DNA of 8,881 nucleotides from an uncultured Rhodoferax sp. GTDB taxonomy: Bacteria > Pseudomonadota > Gammaproteobacteria > Burkholderiales > Burkholderiaceae_C. The DNA is taken from positions 1 through 8,881 of the forward strand of contig CAKZJN010000389.1 of NCBI GenBank assembly GCA_936943465.1, given 5' to 3'. Below the pieces are notes generated by a model. The model had not been told where the DNA came from and ran no database searches. It worked only from the letters and a program-made list of their open reading frames with translations. Positions 1-6,437 of this stretch are shown piece after piece (the first letter of the stretch is position 1; every line of letters begins with the position of its first letter). A program made the position numbers and the translations under genes.

Positions 1-801
1 AATGCCTTGAAGCGGCTGCGGGTGGTGCTGAAAGACGAATTGTTTTTGCGCACCTCGCGCGGCATGGAGCCCACGCCTTATGCCCTGCATCTGGCCGAGC
101 CGGTGATCTATGCCCTGAACACGCTGCAATCGGCCTTTTCCAAACGCGACACCTTCGACCCCCAAAGCAGCACGCGCAAATTTCAGATTGCCATGACCGA
201 CATTGGCGAGATGTATTTCATGCCGCCACTCATGGAGGCCTTGTCCAAAGTGGCGCCCAACGTGTGCATCAGCACGCTGCGCCCCAACACCGGCAACCTG
301 CAGGACGACATGGAATCGGGCGCGGTCGATATTGCACTGGGGCTGCTACCGGATTTAAAGGCCGGCTTCTTTCAGCGCCGATTGTTTCGCCACAAATATG
401 TGTGCGTGTTCCGCAGTGGGCATCCGGTGGCCAAGGCCCCCATGACGCTCAAGCAATTTAGTGAACTAGGGCATGTGGGCGTGGTGGCGGCCAACACCGG
501 ACATGGTGAGGTGGACGGCCTGCTGGACCGCGCGGGCATCAAACGCAAGATGCGCCTGGTGGTGCCGCACTTCGTCGCGGTGGGTCACATCCTGCAATCC
601 ACCGACCTGATTGCCACCCTACCGGAGCGCTTTGCCGAGCGCTGCAAGCTGCCGTTTGACCTGGTCACTTCACCGCACCCGGCGCGCCTGCCCGACATTG
701 CCATCAACCTGTTCTGGCACGCCAAGTACAACCGGGACCCCGGCAATATGTGGATGCGCCAGTTGTTCGTGGAACTGTTTGCCGACGGCAAGGCCGGCTA
801 A
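1..801 (+). CDS. LysR-type transcriptional regulator, DntR/NagR/NahR-like (5' end cut off by window)
   Basis: The reading frame is open from base 1 (N-A-L-K-R-L-R) to TAA at 799-801, giving 266 residues. About 38 N-terminal residues, including most of the helix-turn-helix, lie outside the window. From memory the protein aligns almost without gaps with DntR/NagR/NahR, the LysR regulators that respond to salicylate-type effectors and control aromatic degradation operons. Shared blocks are RTSRGMEPTPYALHLAEPV, MTDIGEMYFMPPLMEAL, DIALGLLPDL, GFFQRRLFRHKYVCVF, NTGHGEVDGLL and DPGNMWMRQLFVELF. Numbered from the first visible residue, His131, His168 and Arg210 correspond to DntR His169, His206 and Arg248, residues linked to effector binding or response. 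This suggests an aromatic-acid ligand, but the true inducer is inferred. Its target operon is not visible and probably lies upstream. The gene converges with the next one, with only 4 bases between stop codons. Confidence 0.93.
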   Translation, partial: NALKRLRVVLKDELFLRTSRGMEPTPYALHLAEPVIYALNTLQSAFSKRDTFDPQSSTRKFQIAMTDIGEMYFMPPLMEALSKVAPNVCISTLRPNTGNLQDDMESGAVDIALGLLPDLKAGFFQRRLFRHKYVCVFRSGHPVAKAPMTLKQFSELGHVGVVAANTGHGEVDGLLDRAGIKRKMRLVVPHFVAVGHILQSTDLIATLPERFAERCKLPFDLVTSPHPARLPDIAINLFWHAKYNRDPGNMWMRQLFVELFADGKAG

Positions 802-805
802 CTAC

Positions 806-1348
806 TTACTTCTTGGCGCCGGAGGCGGTGTAGGCCTCGCGGGCCTTTTCGACCTCTTTGTACAAGTCCTTGCAGGCGTAATTCACGCTGTAGAAGATGC
901 CCTTGGTTTTGGCAATTTCGAACTGGCTGATGGTCAGCTCCAGGCTGGCATCTTCAGGGTCTTGGAAGTGGTGGCTGTTGGTAACGCCAACTTTCTCTTC
1001 CTTCTTGGAGGTGGTGAATTTGTTGCCGTACTTGGTTTCAATGCCGCGCACCATGTCGCCGGCATTGCCCACGGAAACATAAACGACCTTGCCCTTGTAG
1101 AGGGTGACGCTCACGCTGCGGGGCGCCGCATCTACGGGATAGTTGCTGGCAATGACGATCAGTTCGTCGGGGTAGGTGTTATCAATCACGCGGGCGACTT
1201 TGCCGCCGGCACCTTCCACCACGCTCTTGACTGACGCTGCGGTGGCCGGGCCACACAGGTCAAATCCAGCGTAGTTTTTTGCCTGGACAGCCATCGGAAT
1301 CGCCAGAAGGGCAGCAAAAACGCACAGCGGAGCTTTGAGGTTTTTCAT
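806..1348 (-). CDS. Small secreted/periplasmic protein of unknown function
   Basis: This 180-residue protein begins MKNLKAPLCVFAALLAIPMAVQA, a clear Sec signal peptide with AQA before the likely cleavage site, leaving a mature domain of about 157 residues. I chose the ATG at 1348 because GGAAA lies 8 bases upstream. The frame could extend to a TTG at 1363, but that adds only five residues and has no better ribosome site. The mature part has alternating beta-like segments (LIVIASNYP, SVSVTLYKGKVVYVSVG), a Lys-rich loop (TTSKKEEKVGV) and an Ala/Lys-rich C-terminal helix. Mature cysteines occur only in DLCG near the start and YACKD near the end, so one disulfide is plausible. I do not recognise a named family; similar short exported proteins are scattered in Burkholderiales. 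It follows the chemotaxis gene on the same strand by 77 bases and could be co-transcribed or independent. Confidence 0.82.
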   Translation of the reverse strand: MKNLKAPLCVFAALLAIPMAVQAKNYAGFDLCGPATAASVKSVVEGAGGKVARVIDNTYPDELIVIASNYPVDAAPRSVSVTLYKGKVVYVSVGNAGDMVRGIETKYGNKFTTSKKEEKVGVTNSHHFQDPEDASLELTISQFEIAKTKGIFYSVNYACKDLYKEVEKAREAYTASGAKK

Positions 1349-1356
1349 CGGTTGGG

Positions 1357-1361
1357 TTTCC
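1357..1361 (-). promoter_or_regulatory. Ribosome binding site deciding the ATG start at 1348
   Basis: On the minus strand GGAAA is followed by 8 bases and then ATG. It overlaps the alternative TTG codon at 1363-1361, so the TTG is unlikely to be the main start. Confidence 0.55.
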
Positions 1362-1364
1362 AAA

Positions 1365-1388
1365 TTAGCAAGGGTGAAGAGTTGCTAA
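1365..1388. repeat. Short inverted repeat upstream of the secreted-protein gene
   Basis: TTAGCAA (1365-1371) and TTGCTAA (1382-1388) form a perfect 7-base inverted repeat around a 10-base spacer. It lies 17 to 40 bases upstream of the ATG at 1348, in the gap after the chemotaxis gene. The stem is AT-rich and no U run follows, so it is a poor intrinsic terminator. An operator half-site pair is possible, but nothing identifies a binding protein. Confidence 0.35.
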
Positions 1389-1425
1389 ATTATTACCGCA
1401 ATGAAGAAGGGCTCGGAGCACCCGC

Positions 1426-2970
1426 TTATGCCAGCCTCTTTAGCGGGGCATCTATATGAAACACCGATACGGTTGCCACCAGGTCCGATGCCTGCGACTT
1501 CAAGCTGCTGGCGGCAGCCGCCATCTGCTCCACCAGTGCGGCGTTCTGCTGGGTCACTTGATCCATCTGGCCCACCGCTTCACCCACCTGGGCGACACCG
1601 GCAGACTGTTCGTCGCTGGCTGAGCTAATTTCACTGACCAGGTCGCTCACTCTGCGAATGGAGGTCACCACTTCGGTCATGGTCGTACCGGCTTCGTCCA
1701 CCAGCACCGTTCCTTGCTCGACCCGCTCGACGCTGGCACTGATCAGTTGCTTGATTTCTTTGGCCGCCTCCGCACTGCGTCCGGCCAAGCTCCTTACCTC
1801 GCTGGCCACTACGGCAAAACCACGGCCTTGCTCGCCAGCGCGAGCGGCCTCCACCGCAGCGTTCAAAGCCAAAATATTGGTCTGGAAGGCAATGCCGTCA
1901 ATGACGCTGATGATGTCGGCAATCTTTCTGGAGGAGTCGTTGATTTCCTTCATCGTGTCCACAACACGGCTCACCACTTCGCCCCCCCGAACGGCCACGC
2001 TCGAAGCACTGGTGGCGAGTTGGTTGGCCTGCTTGGCGTTGTCGGCGTTGTGCTGCACCTGAGAGCTCAGTTCTTCCATGCTGGCCGCTGTTTGCTCCAA
2101 GGCGCTGGCCTGACTCTCGGTGCGAGCGGACAAGTCGTGGTTGCCTTGCGCTATTTCTGCGCTCGCAGTGGCAACCCCTTCGGAGCCCTGCCTGACCGAT
2201 GTCACAACCCGGATGAGTTCATTCTTCATCTGGTTCATGGCATCCAGCAAAACCGATATTTCATTCTTTCCGGCCAGCTTGGCTTCACGCAACAGATCAC
2301 CCGACGCAATCGCTTGTGCAAACCCGACCGCAACGGAAATGCCGTCGCCTATGGACTTGGTGATCGTCCGGGCAACGCTCACTCCCAGCACGACCACCAA
2401 CACCGCAATGACACCAAACAGAAGCTGGGTGCGCTCATAGGCGGCATTGGCAGTCTTGTAGATCAGCGCCGATTCGCGCTGCTGAATCGAAGTCAGCGCA
2501 TCCATCTGCTCCCCCAGAGCATCGGTTACTTCCAGCAAGGGCTTGATCGCGGCCTCAATCCGGCCCTTGTCGCCCGAACCCAGTGCCGACTTGGTGTTCG
2601 CGACCACCGGTAGAAAGCGCTGCAGGATGGCGTTCACTTTGATGACGCCCGCCTTTTCGTCTTCCACCAGATACGTGGCGCAATAGGCCTTCCACTGGGC
2701 ATCGGCCTTAGAAACGGCCGCATCTATTTTTTGCACCGCTTCCTTTCCATCCAGAAGACCGTGCATGCCTTTGACTGTGACCTCAAATACTTCGGTTCTG
2801 AGTTGATCAGACACCACCCCAAGCTGCTTGAGTGCGACGACCCGGTCGTCGTACATGCTCTTCATCGCCGCGTTGCCCTGGTGAACCTGGTAGAGGCCAA
2901 AACTGGCCACAAAAAGCGTCGCAAAAACCAGCGAGGCAAAGCCCGCCGACAAGCTCGTTGAAATCTTCAT
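1426..2970 (-). CDS. Methyl-accepting chemotaxis protein (4HB-type sensor, HAMP, signalling domain)
   Basis: This 514-residue chemoreceptor senses a periplasmic or membrane signal and controls CheA through CheW. Visible parts in order are TM1 (about 8-29), a helical periplasmic region of four-helix-bundle type (about 30-180, including YDDRVVALKQLGVVSDQLR), TM2 (about 182-203), HAMP (about 204-256) and the long methylation/signalling coiled coil (about 260-500). The hairpin tip is the near-invariant stretch from IDGIAFQTNILALNAAVEA to GFAVVASEVRSLAGRSA (358-400). The C-terminus ends in KRLA and lacks the NWETF-type pentapeptide that tethers CheR/CheB, which is common for receptors of this class. 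The ATG at 2970 has GGAGA 7 bases upstream. Length is normal for the family and the gene looks intact. The ligand cannot be deduced, because 4HB domains are poorly conserved. Confidence 0.96.
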   Translation of the reverse strand: MKISTSLSAGFASLVFATLFVASFGLYQVHQGNAAMKSMYDDRVVALKQLGVVSDQLRTEVFEVTVKGMHGLLDGKEAVQKIDAAVSKADAQWKAYCATYLVEDEKAGVIKVNAILQRFLPVVANTKSALGSGDKGRIEAAIKPLLEVTDALGEQMDALTSIQQRESALIYKTANAAYERTQLLFGVIAVLVVVLGVSVARTITKSIGDGISVAVGFAQAIASGDLLREAKLAGKNEISVLLDAMNQMKNELIRVVTSVRQGSEGVATASAEIAQGNHDLSARTESQASALEQTAASMEELSSQVQHNADNAKQANQLATSASSVAVRGGEVVSRVVDTMKEINDSSRKIADIISVIDGIAFQTNILALNAAVEAARAGEQGRGFAVVASEVRSLAGRSAEAAKEIKQLISASVERVEQGTVLVDEAGTTMTEVVTSIRRVSDLVSEISSASDEQSAGVAQVGEAVGQMDQVTQQNAALVEQMAAAASSLKSQASDLVATVSVFHIDAPLKRLA

Positions 2971-3062
2971 GTTCTTCTCCGTTTACAGCCCCATCGCGGC
3001 GCTATGGCACCAGACGCGCTTTGACGTATCTGGTATCGACTTTTGCACTCTATTGGTGCGCC

Positions 3063-3091
3063 ATGTTAATGGTGTTGTTTGAAGAATTCAA
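3063..3091 (-). promoter_or_regulatory. Possible sigma-70-type promoter for the chemotaxis gene
   Basis: On the minus strand, TTGAAT (3091-3086) and TAACAT (3068-3063) are separated by exactly 17 bases. Each matches the consensus at four of six positions. The -10 element ends about 92 bases before the ATG at 2970, leaving an untranslated leader of roughly 85 bases. That leader contains an ACCAGA/TCTGGT inverted repeat (3009-3014 with 3029-3034). The match is modest and could be chance. No good flagellar sigma-28 promoter was found in the same gap. Confidence 0.25.
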
Positions 3092-3121
3092 TTTAGGTTA
3101 CCTTGACTGCTGCGGTCACAC

Positions 3122-3514
3122 TCAGGGTGTGGCGCAGCGTATCGGGCCAGCAGCCTCGCAACTGCAAGCCAGAATGTGCGTCTGCCGGTTAATTTCAACC
3201 ACGGGGTCACGGATCCAGTGCACCTTTCCCTCCAGCAGTTTCATCTTGCAGCCGCCGCACTCCCCGGATTGGCATTCGGCATGGGGCAGATGCTCCCATA
3301 GCGTGTTGAGAAGCACACCGGCCTCCAGCGCCAAGGTTCCGATGCCTTCCAGGTGAACGGTGGCTACTGGGGTGGCAGGTGCAGATGCAGATGCCGCCGG
3401 CGCAACTACCGCCTTGCCGGGGCGAACCAGCAAGTAGCGGATGCCTGCCAGCGTCAAAGCAATAGAACCTCCCAGGCAAAGCAGGCCCAAGCCAATCAGA
3501 ATCGGCGCGATCAT
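3122..3514 (-). CDS. Membrane-anchored 2Fe-2S ferredoxin
   Basis: This 130-residue protein has an N-terminal membrane helix (about 3-29), a Pro/Ala-rich linker (about 32-50) and a plant-type 2Fe-2S domain. The cluster ligands are Cys81, Cys86 and Cys89 (CQSGECGGC, C-x4-C-x2-C) and Cys117 in ILACSCEA, followed by a short tail. The Arg/Lys residues after the helix (RYLLVRPGK) predict that the iron-sulfur domain faces the cytoplasm. The ATG overlaps the stop codon of the PepSY gene as ATGA, and AAGG lies 7 bases upstream of the start, so the two are translationally coupled. The likely role is electron delivery to the PepSY membrane partner. This is inferred from context, because the electron donor and acceptor are not shown by sequence. 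It is the last gene of the operon. Confidence 0.9.
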   Translation of the reverse strand: MIAPILIGLGLLCLGGSIALTLAGIRYLLVRPGKAVVAPAASASAPATPVATVHLEGIGTLALEAGVLLNTLWEHLPHAECQSGECGGCKMKLLEGKVHWIRDPVVEINRQTHILACSCEAAGPIRCATP

Positions 3515-4317
3515 GCGGACACCTTTTTCAGTTCGCCTTCGCTGACCGAACCCATGACCGAATGCGCTGTGACGCCCGCCCGCTCAGAGGCCTTTTGACG
3601 TTCCCGCTTGAACCACATCCACAAGCCGGTGAGTGACAGCAAAACCAAAATCCAACCCATCAGGTTGCTCCAAACCATTTCACCCGGTCCTTTACCAAAA
3701 AAGAATGCGCCCGAGTGCAGCTCACGCATGAACTGATGCAAAGCCACCGAAGGGGAATCCAGCTTTGGCAACTGCCGATTGGCCTGCATGGCAGGCATAT
3801 AGGGTTCCCAGTTAATGCCGTCGCCACTGACCATCGGCTTTCCATCGGCCATTTCGCCTCGGCCGCCAGCAATCACCAGCACCCGCCCATCGCTGAGCTG
3901 CGATACCTGCCGAACACGCCCGCGCCGGACGGCCTGCCAGGCCCCGTCCACCTCGGTCCACACTGCCATTCGCGTGGCGACCAAGGGACTTGCCTTTCCT
4001 TGCAGCGTTGCCAGGCCCATGATCTCTTGACCGTCAAAGTTGGGCACGGTCTGGGTCACACCGGTTTTAACTGCGTTCAGACCATTGGCATTGCCAATCC
4101 AACGGGTGCCATCGGCACCCTCCAGATAGGCCATGATCGGCAATCGCTCGGGCACGCTCTCGGCACCCAGCCACTTCATGGGAACCGGCACGTTGGCCAC
4201 GCTGCGCATGGCAATCAATATGCCGCTGATCGCCATCAACACAAAGGGAATCGCCAAAATAACGGCGACCCACAAGTGAATGCGCCGGGCCGTCCAGGGT
4301 CGTTTTGCTTTAGTCAT
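3511..4317 (-). CDS. PepSY-associated two-TM membrane protein, putative periplasmic-facing reductase subunit
   Basis: This 268-residue protein begins with a basic cytoplasmic tail and TM1 (RRIHLWVAVILAIPFVLMAI, 11-30, continuing to about 37). A periplasmic domain spans about 40-215. TM2 follows (about 216-237, MGWILVLLSLTGLWMWF), then a basic cytoplasmic end. The R-x-I-H-x-W start and the LHQFMRELHSG...GWILVLLSLTGLWMWFKR end are typical of PepSY-associated TM proteins. Relatives such as FoxB are inner-membrane ferric-siderophore reductases; it is shorter than those, which usually have about four helices. His14, His194 and His201 are candidate haem or metal ligands. AGGGG lies upstream of the ATG, 15 bases after the receptor gene, and the 3' end overlaps the ferredoxin gene. 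Its place between receptor and ferredoxin supports a role in reducing the imported metal, which is an inference. Confidence 0.85.
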   Translation of the reverse strand: MTKAKRPWTARRIHLWVAVILAIPFVLMAISGILIAMRSVANVPVPMKWLGAESVPERLPIMAYLEGADGTRWIGNANGLNAVKTGVTQTVPNFDGQEIMGLATLQGKASPLVATRMAVWTEVDGAWQAVRRGRVRQVSQLSDGRVLVIAGGRGEMADGKPMVSGDGINWEPYMPAMQANRQLPKLDSPSVALHQFMRELHSGAFFFGKGPGEMVWSNLMGWILVLLSLTGLWMWFKRERQKASERAGVTAHSVMGSVSEGELKKVSA

Positions 4318-4332
4318 GCTGTGTGCCCCTGA

Positions 4333-6375
4333 TTAAAAGCTGGCCAGCATTTCGACGCCCACTACACGACCCACGTCTTGAACGCCGACGGCGGTTTCGA
4401 ACTTCTTGTCAGCGAGATTGCGGGCATACAAAGTGGTGCGAATGGGCGTACTGCTCCATTTCCAGTCATAACCCAGGCCCAGGTCGAGCTTGGTGTAGCC
4501 GGAATAGGGCACAGGGCCAATGGTTCCGTTGGATGCCCCGTTGTAGGTAGCAACATACTTGACGGCGCCCGTAAGCGTATAACGGTCGAAGCCGTGACTG
4601 GCCGTGATTTCCGCCACATCGCTTGGGGTTTGGCCTTCCAGATCGGCACCACTTACGAAGCCGGATAGTTCCGTGAAGTGCGTCCAGCTAAAGCGGTAGC
4701 GGCTACGCGTTGCGAGCTCGCCGGAAACCGTGAGCTCAACACCCGCGCGGGTGGTATCGCTTTGCGAATAACAAGGCACGGCGCGAGTTAGGGTTGCAGC
4801 ACCGGCCGTACAAGCAACTGTTGTGCTGCTGTAACCAGTAATTTGCTTCTCGTTGCTGGAAACGCGACTGAAGAAGTTGAAGCTGGCGTTGACTTCCCGA
4901 CTGATGTTGCTCTCTACGCCCAGTTCCCATTTGGTCTGCGCATCCGGTTGGAGATTGACTCCAGAAGCAGCCTTGATCCCCGGCAACAAGGGCTGGCTTG
5001 CAAGGCCATAGCGAGCCGTCAGCGCCCACTGCGTATCCAGGTTGAAGCGCGAACCCAGTGTCGTAAATTTAGCCGCAGGAAGTTGAACGTTATAGACCTT
5101 GGTATTCGTGGCGCCAGCACCTGAACCTGCGAACATGAAGTTCAAGCCATTCGCTACATAGACATTGTCTTCTCGCATACTGGCATCCAGATTTAGGCGC
5201 CCGTCCAGCAAGGCTTGTTCGCCCTGCACAAACCAACCCCGTGTGAACTCTTCGCGCCTTGTGTTGGGGTAATACTGCGGGTTTTGTCCGTTGGGAACTT
5301 CCCAGTGGCGATAGTCACCACCCATGCTCAGCTTGGTTTTTCCCAAAAATAGGTTGTGACGAAGATTGACATGTTCGGCATTTACCAAATTGGGTTTGTT
5401 GACAGCAGGGGAGTAGACGGTCTGCTCGCCCTTGACTGTAGAGACGCTCCACAAGGTGGTGTTGCGGGCGTCCCATGAGCGGCTACCGTTCATGCTCAAA
5501 ATATGGGTCTTAGCGGGATCGACATACCAACCCAAACTGCCCACCACGTGGCTGTTGGTATTGGGAATTTGGTAGCTACCTTCGTCCTCGTAGGCCATCA
5601 GGTCGACGTTCCAACCGGCCACGTCAATGCCACCTTTGAGCATAATTTTGCGTGACTCCCTATCCACGTTGTAATCATTGCCGTTGTCCAGTTTTTCGGT
5701 TGGACTGTCGGTGTATGCGTTGGCCAGCAGTGCCGCCACATAGCCTTTGGTTTCACCTTCCAGGGTCTTACCCAGCCAGACGCTTTCCTGATGGCCCTGA
5801 TTCGACTCCACCGCCAAGCGCACCTGCGCTTCGGTCTTTTGCGGTTTGCGCGTGCGAACCACCACAAACCCATCTACGGCAGCACCGCCGGATGGGTTCT
5901 CTGTATTCGTCATCGGACCGAAGGTGAGCGCGCTGCTACCCCGCACCACCTGAATTTCCTCAACGGCTGCGATGGGGACAGCGCTCATGATGCGTGAGGC
6001 GGTTCCGGCATCCAGGTAAATGCCATCAATCATCCAGCGGAAGTTGCTGTCACCGCGGATGCTGAGGCTGCTAAAGCCCATACGCGAACTTCGGGGTGTC
6101 GCAACCACGCCGCCCGCCATATTCACCAACTCAAATACATCGGCTGGACGTAGTTGTTCGATCTCTTCACGGCTAATGACTTGAACGTGGCTACTGCTGC
6201 TCTCTGTGGTGCGAAACGGATTCTTGGCACTCGCAGGGCTCAGGTCCTCGCGAAAAGCTGCGCCGGTCACGGTCACCGGTTTGAGTGATGTACTTTGTTC
6301 GGCGGTCTGCGACAAAGCGTAGGTCGGCAACGCCAATAGAAGGGCTGCACCAATAGGAGTTAGTTGGAATTTCAT
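4333..6375 (-). CDS. TonB-dependent outer-membrane receptor, probable metal or metallophore transporter
   Basis: This 680-residue receptor starts with a Sec signal (MKFQLTPIGAALLLALPTYA, then LSQTAEQ). It then has a TonB-box-like LKPVTVTG (31-38) and a plug domain (about 55-180) with VQVISREEIEQLRPADVFEL, SLSIRGDSNFRWMIDGIYLD and VEEIQVVRGSSALTFGP. The rest is a beta-barrel that ends in the aromatic residue Phe (MLASF), as expected for outer-membrane insertion. Cys522 and Cys535 flank a predicted surface loop and may form a disulfide. I chose the ATG at 6375 because it begins the signal peptide. The frame stays open upstream to a GTG at 6471, but that would bury the signal. No Shine-Dalgarno sequence precedes the ATG, which is unusual. 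In B. pertussis a CruR-type gene precedes the receptor bfrG, and this could be its functional counterpart. The substrate is not readable from sequence; copper or iron complexes are the best guesses. Confidence 0.95.
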   Translation of the reverse strand: MKFQLTPIGAALLLALPTYALSQTAEQSTSLKPVTVTGAAFREDLSPASAKNPFRTTESSSSHVQVISREEIEQLRPADVFELVNMAGGVVATPRSSRMGFSSLSIRGDSNFRWMIDGIYLDAGTASRIMSAVPIAAVEEIQVVRGSSALTFGPMTNTENPSGGAAVDGFVVVRTRKPQKTEAQVRLAVESNQGHQESVWLGKTLEGETKGYVAALLANAYTDSPTEKLDNGNDYNVDRESRKIMLKGGIDVAGWNVDLMAYEDEGSYQIPNTNSHVVGSLGWYVDPAKTHILSMNGSRSWDARNTTLWSVSTVKGEQTVYSPAVNKPNLVNAEHVNLRHNLFLGKTKLSMGGDYRHWEVPNGQNPQYYPNTRREEFTRGWFVQGEQALLDGRLNLDASMREDNVYVANGLNFMFAGSGAGATNTKVYNVQLPAAKFTTLGSRFNLDTQWALTARYGLASQPLLPGIKAASGVNLQPDAQTKWELGVESNISREVNASFNFFSRVSSNEKQITGYSSTTVACTAGAATLTRAVPCYSQSDTTRAGVELTVSGELATRSRYRFSWTHFTELSGFVSGADLEGQTPSDVAEITASHGFDRYTLTGAVKYVATYNGASNGTIGPVPYSGYTKLDLGLGYDWKWSSTPIRTTLYARNLADKKFETAVGVQDVGRVVGVEMLASF

Positions 6376-6437
6376 AGTGTGTGACGAGTCAAAAAATAAA
6401 TTGTTTGTTGTGTAGTTAGAAGAGCGCGAAAAGTGGC
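6376..6437 (-). promoter_or_regulatory. C-rich, G-poor spacer between DUF2946 and receptor genes, candidate Rho loading region
   Basis: The 62-base spacer read as mRNA has 19 C and only 5 G, with many YC dinucleotides (for example CTCTTCTAACTACACAACAA) and no strong hairpin. Such sequence suits Rho loading. In the B. pertussis CruR system, as I recall it, copper triggers Rho-dependent termination exactly between the first and second genes. No Shine-Dalgarno sequence, Fur box or intrinsic terminator is visible here. Assignment as a rut site is an inference from composition and context. Confidence 0.45.

Noticed and set aside
779..822. Possible bidirectional terminator between the convergent lysR and secreted-protein genes
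   Set aside because: TTGCCG-A-CGGCAA (779-791) and CCGGC/GCCGG (794-798 with 818-822) are inverted repeats. The first has a loop too small for its full stem, the second has only 5 base pairs, and no U run follows on either strand.
1714..2613. A 299-codon plus-strand open frame
   Set aside because: It lies wholly antisense to the chemotaxis gene, whose domain pattern is unmistakable. The translation has low-complexity His/Gly/Arg content and no family resemblance.
2971..3121. Flagellar sigma-28 promoter for the chemotaxis gene
   Set aside because: A GTCGATAC element resembles the -10 sequence GCCGATAA, but no TAAA-like -35 lies at the right distance. A modest sigma-70-like match was listed instead.
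3114..3132. Hairpin at the end of the ferredoxin gene as operon terminator
   Set aside because: CACAC/GTGTG gives only a 5-base-pair stem overlapping the stop codon, with no U run downstream on the minus strand.
6376..6437. Fur box ahead of the receptor gene
   Set aside because: The AT-rich part (CAATTTATTTTTTGAC) lacks the GATAAT/ATTATC hexamer repeats, so iron control by Fur at this site is not supported.
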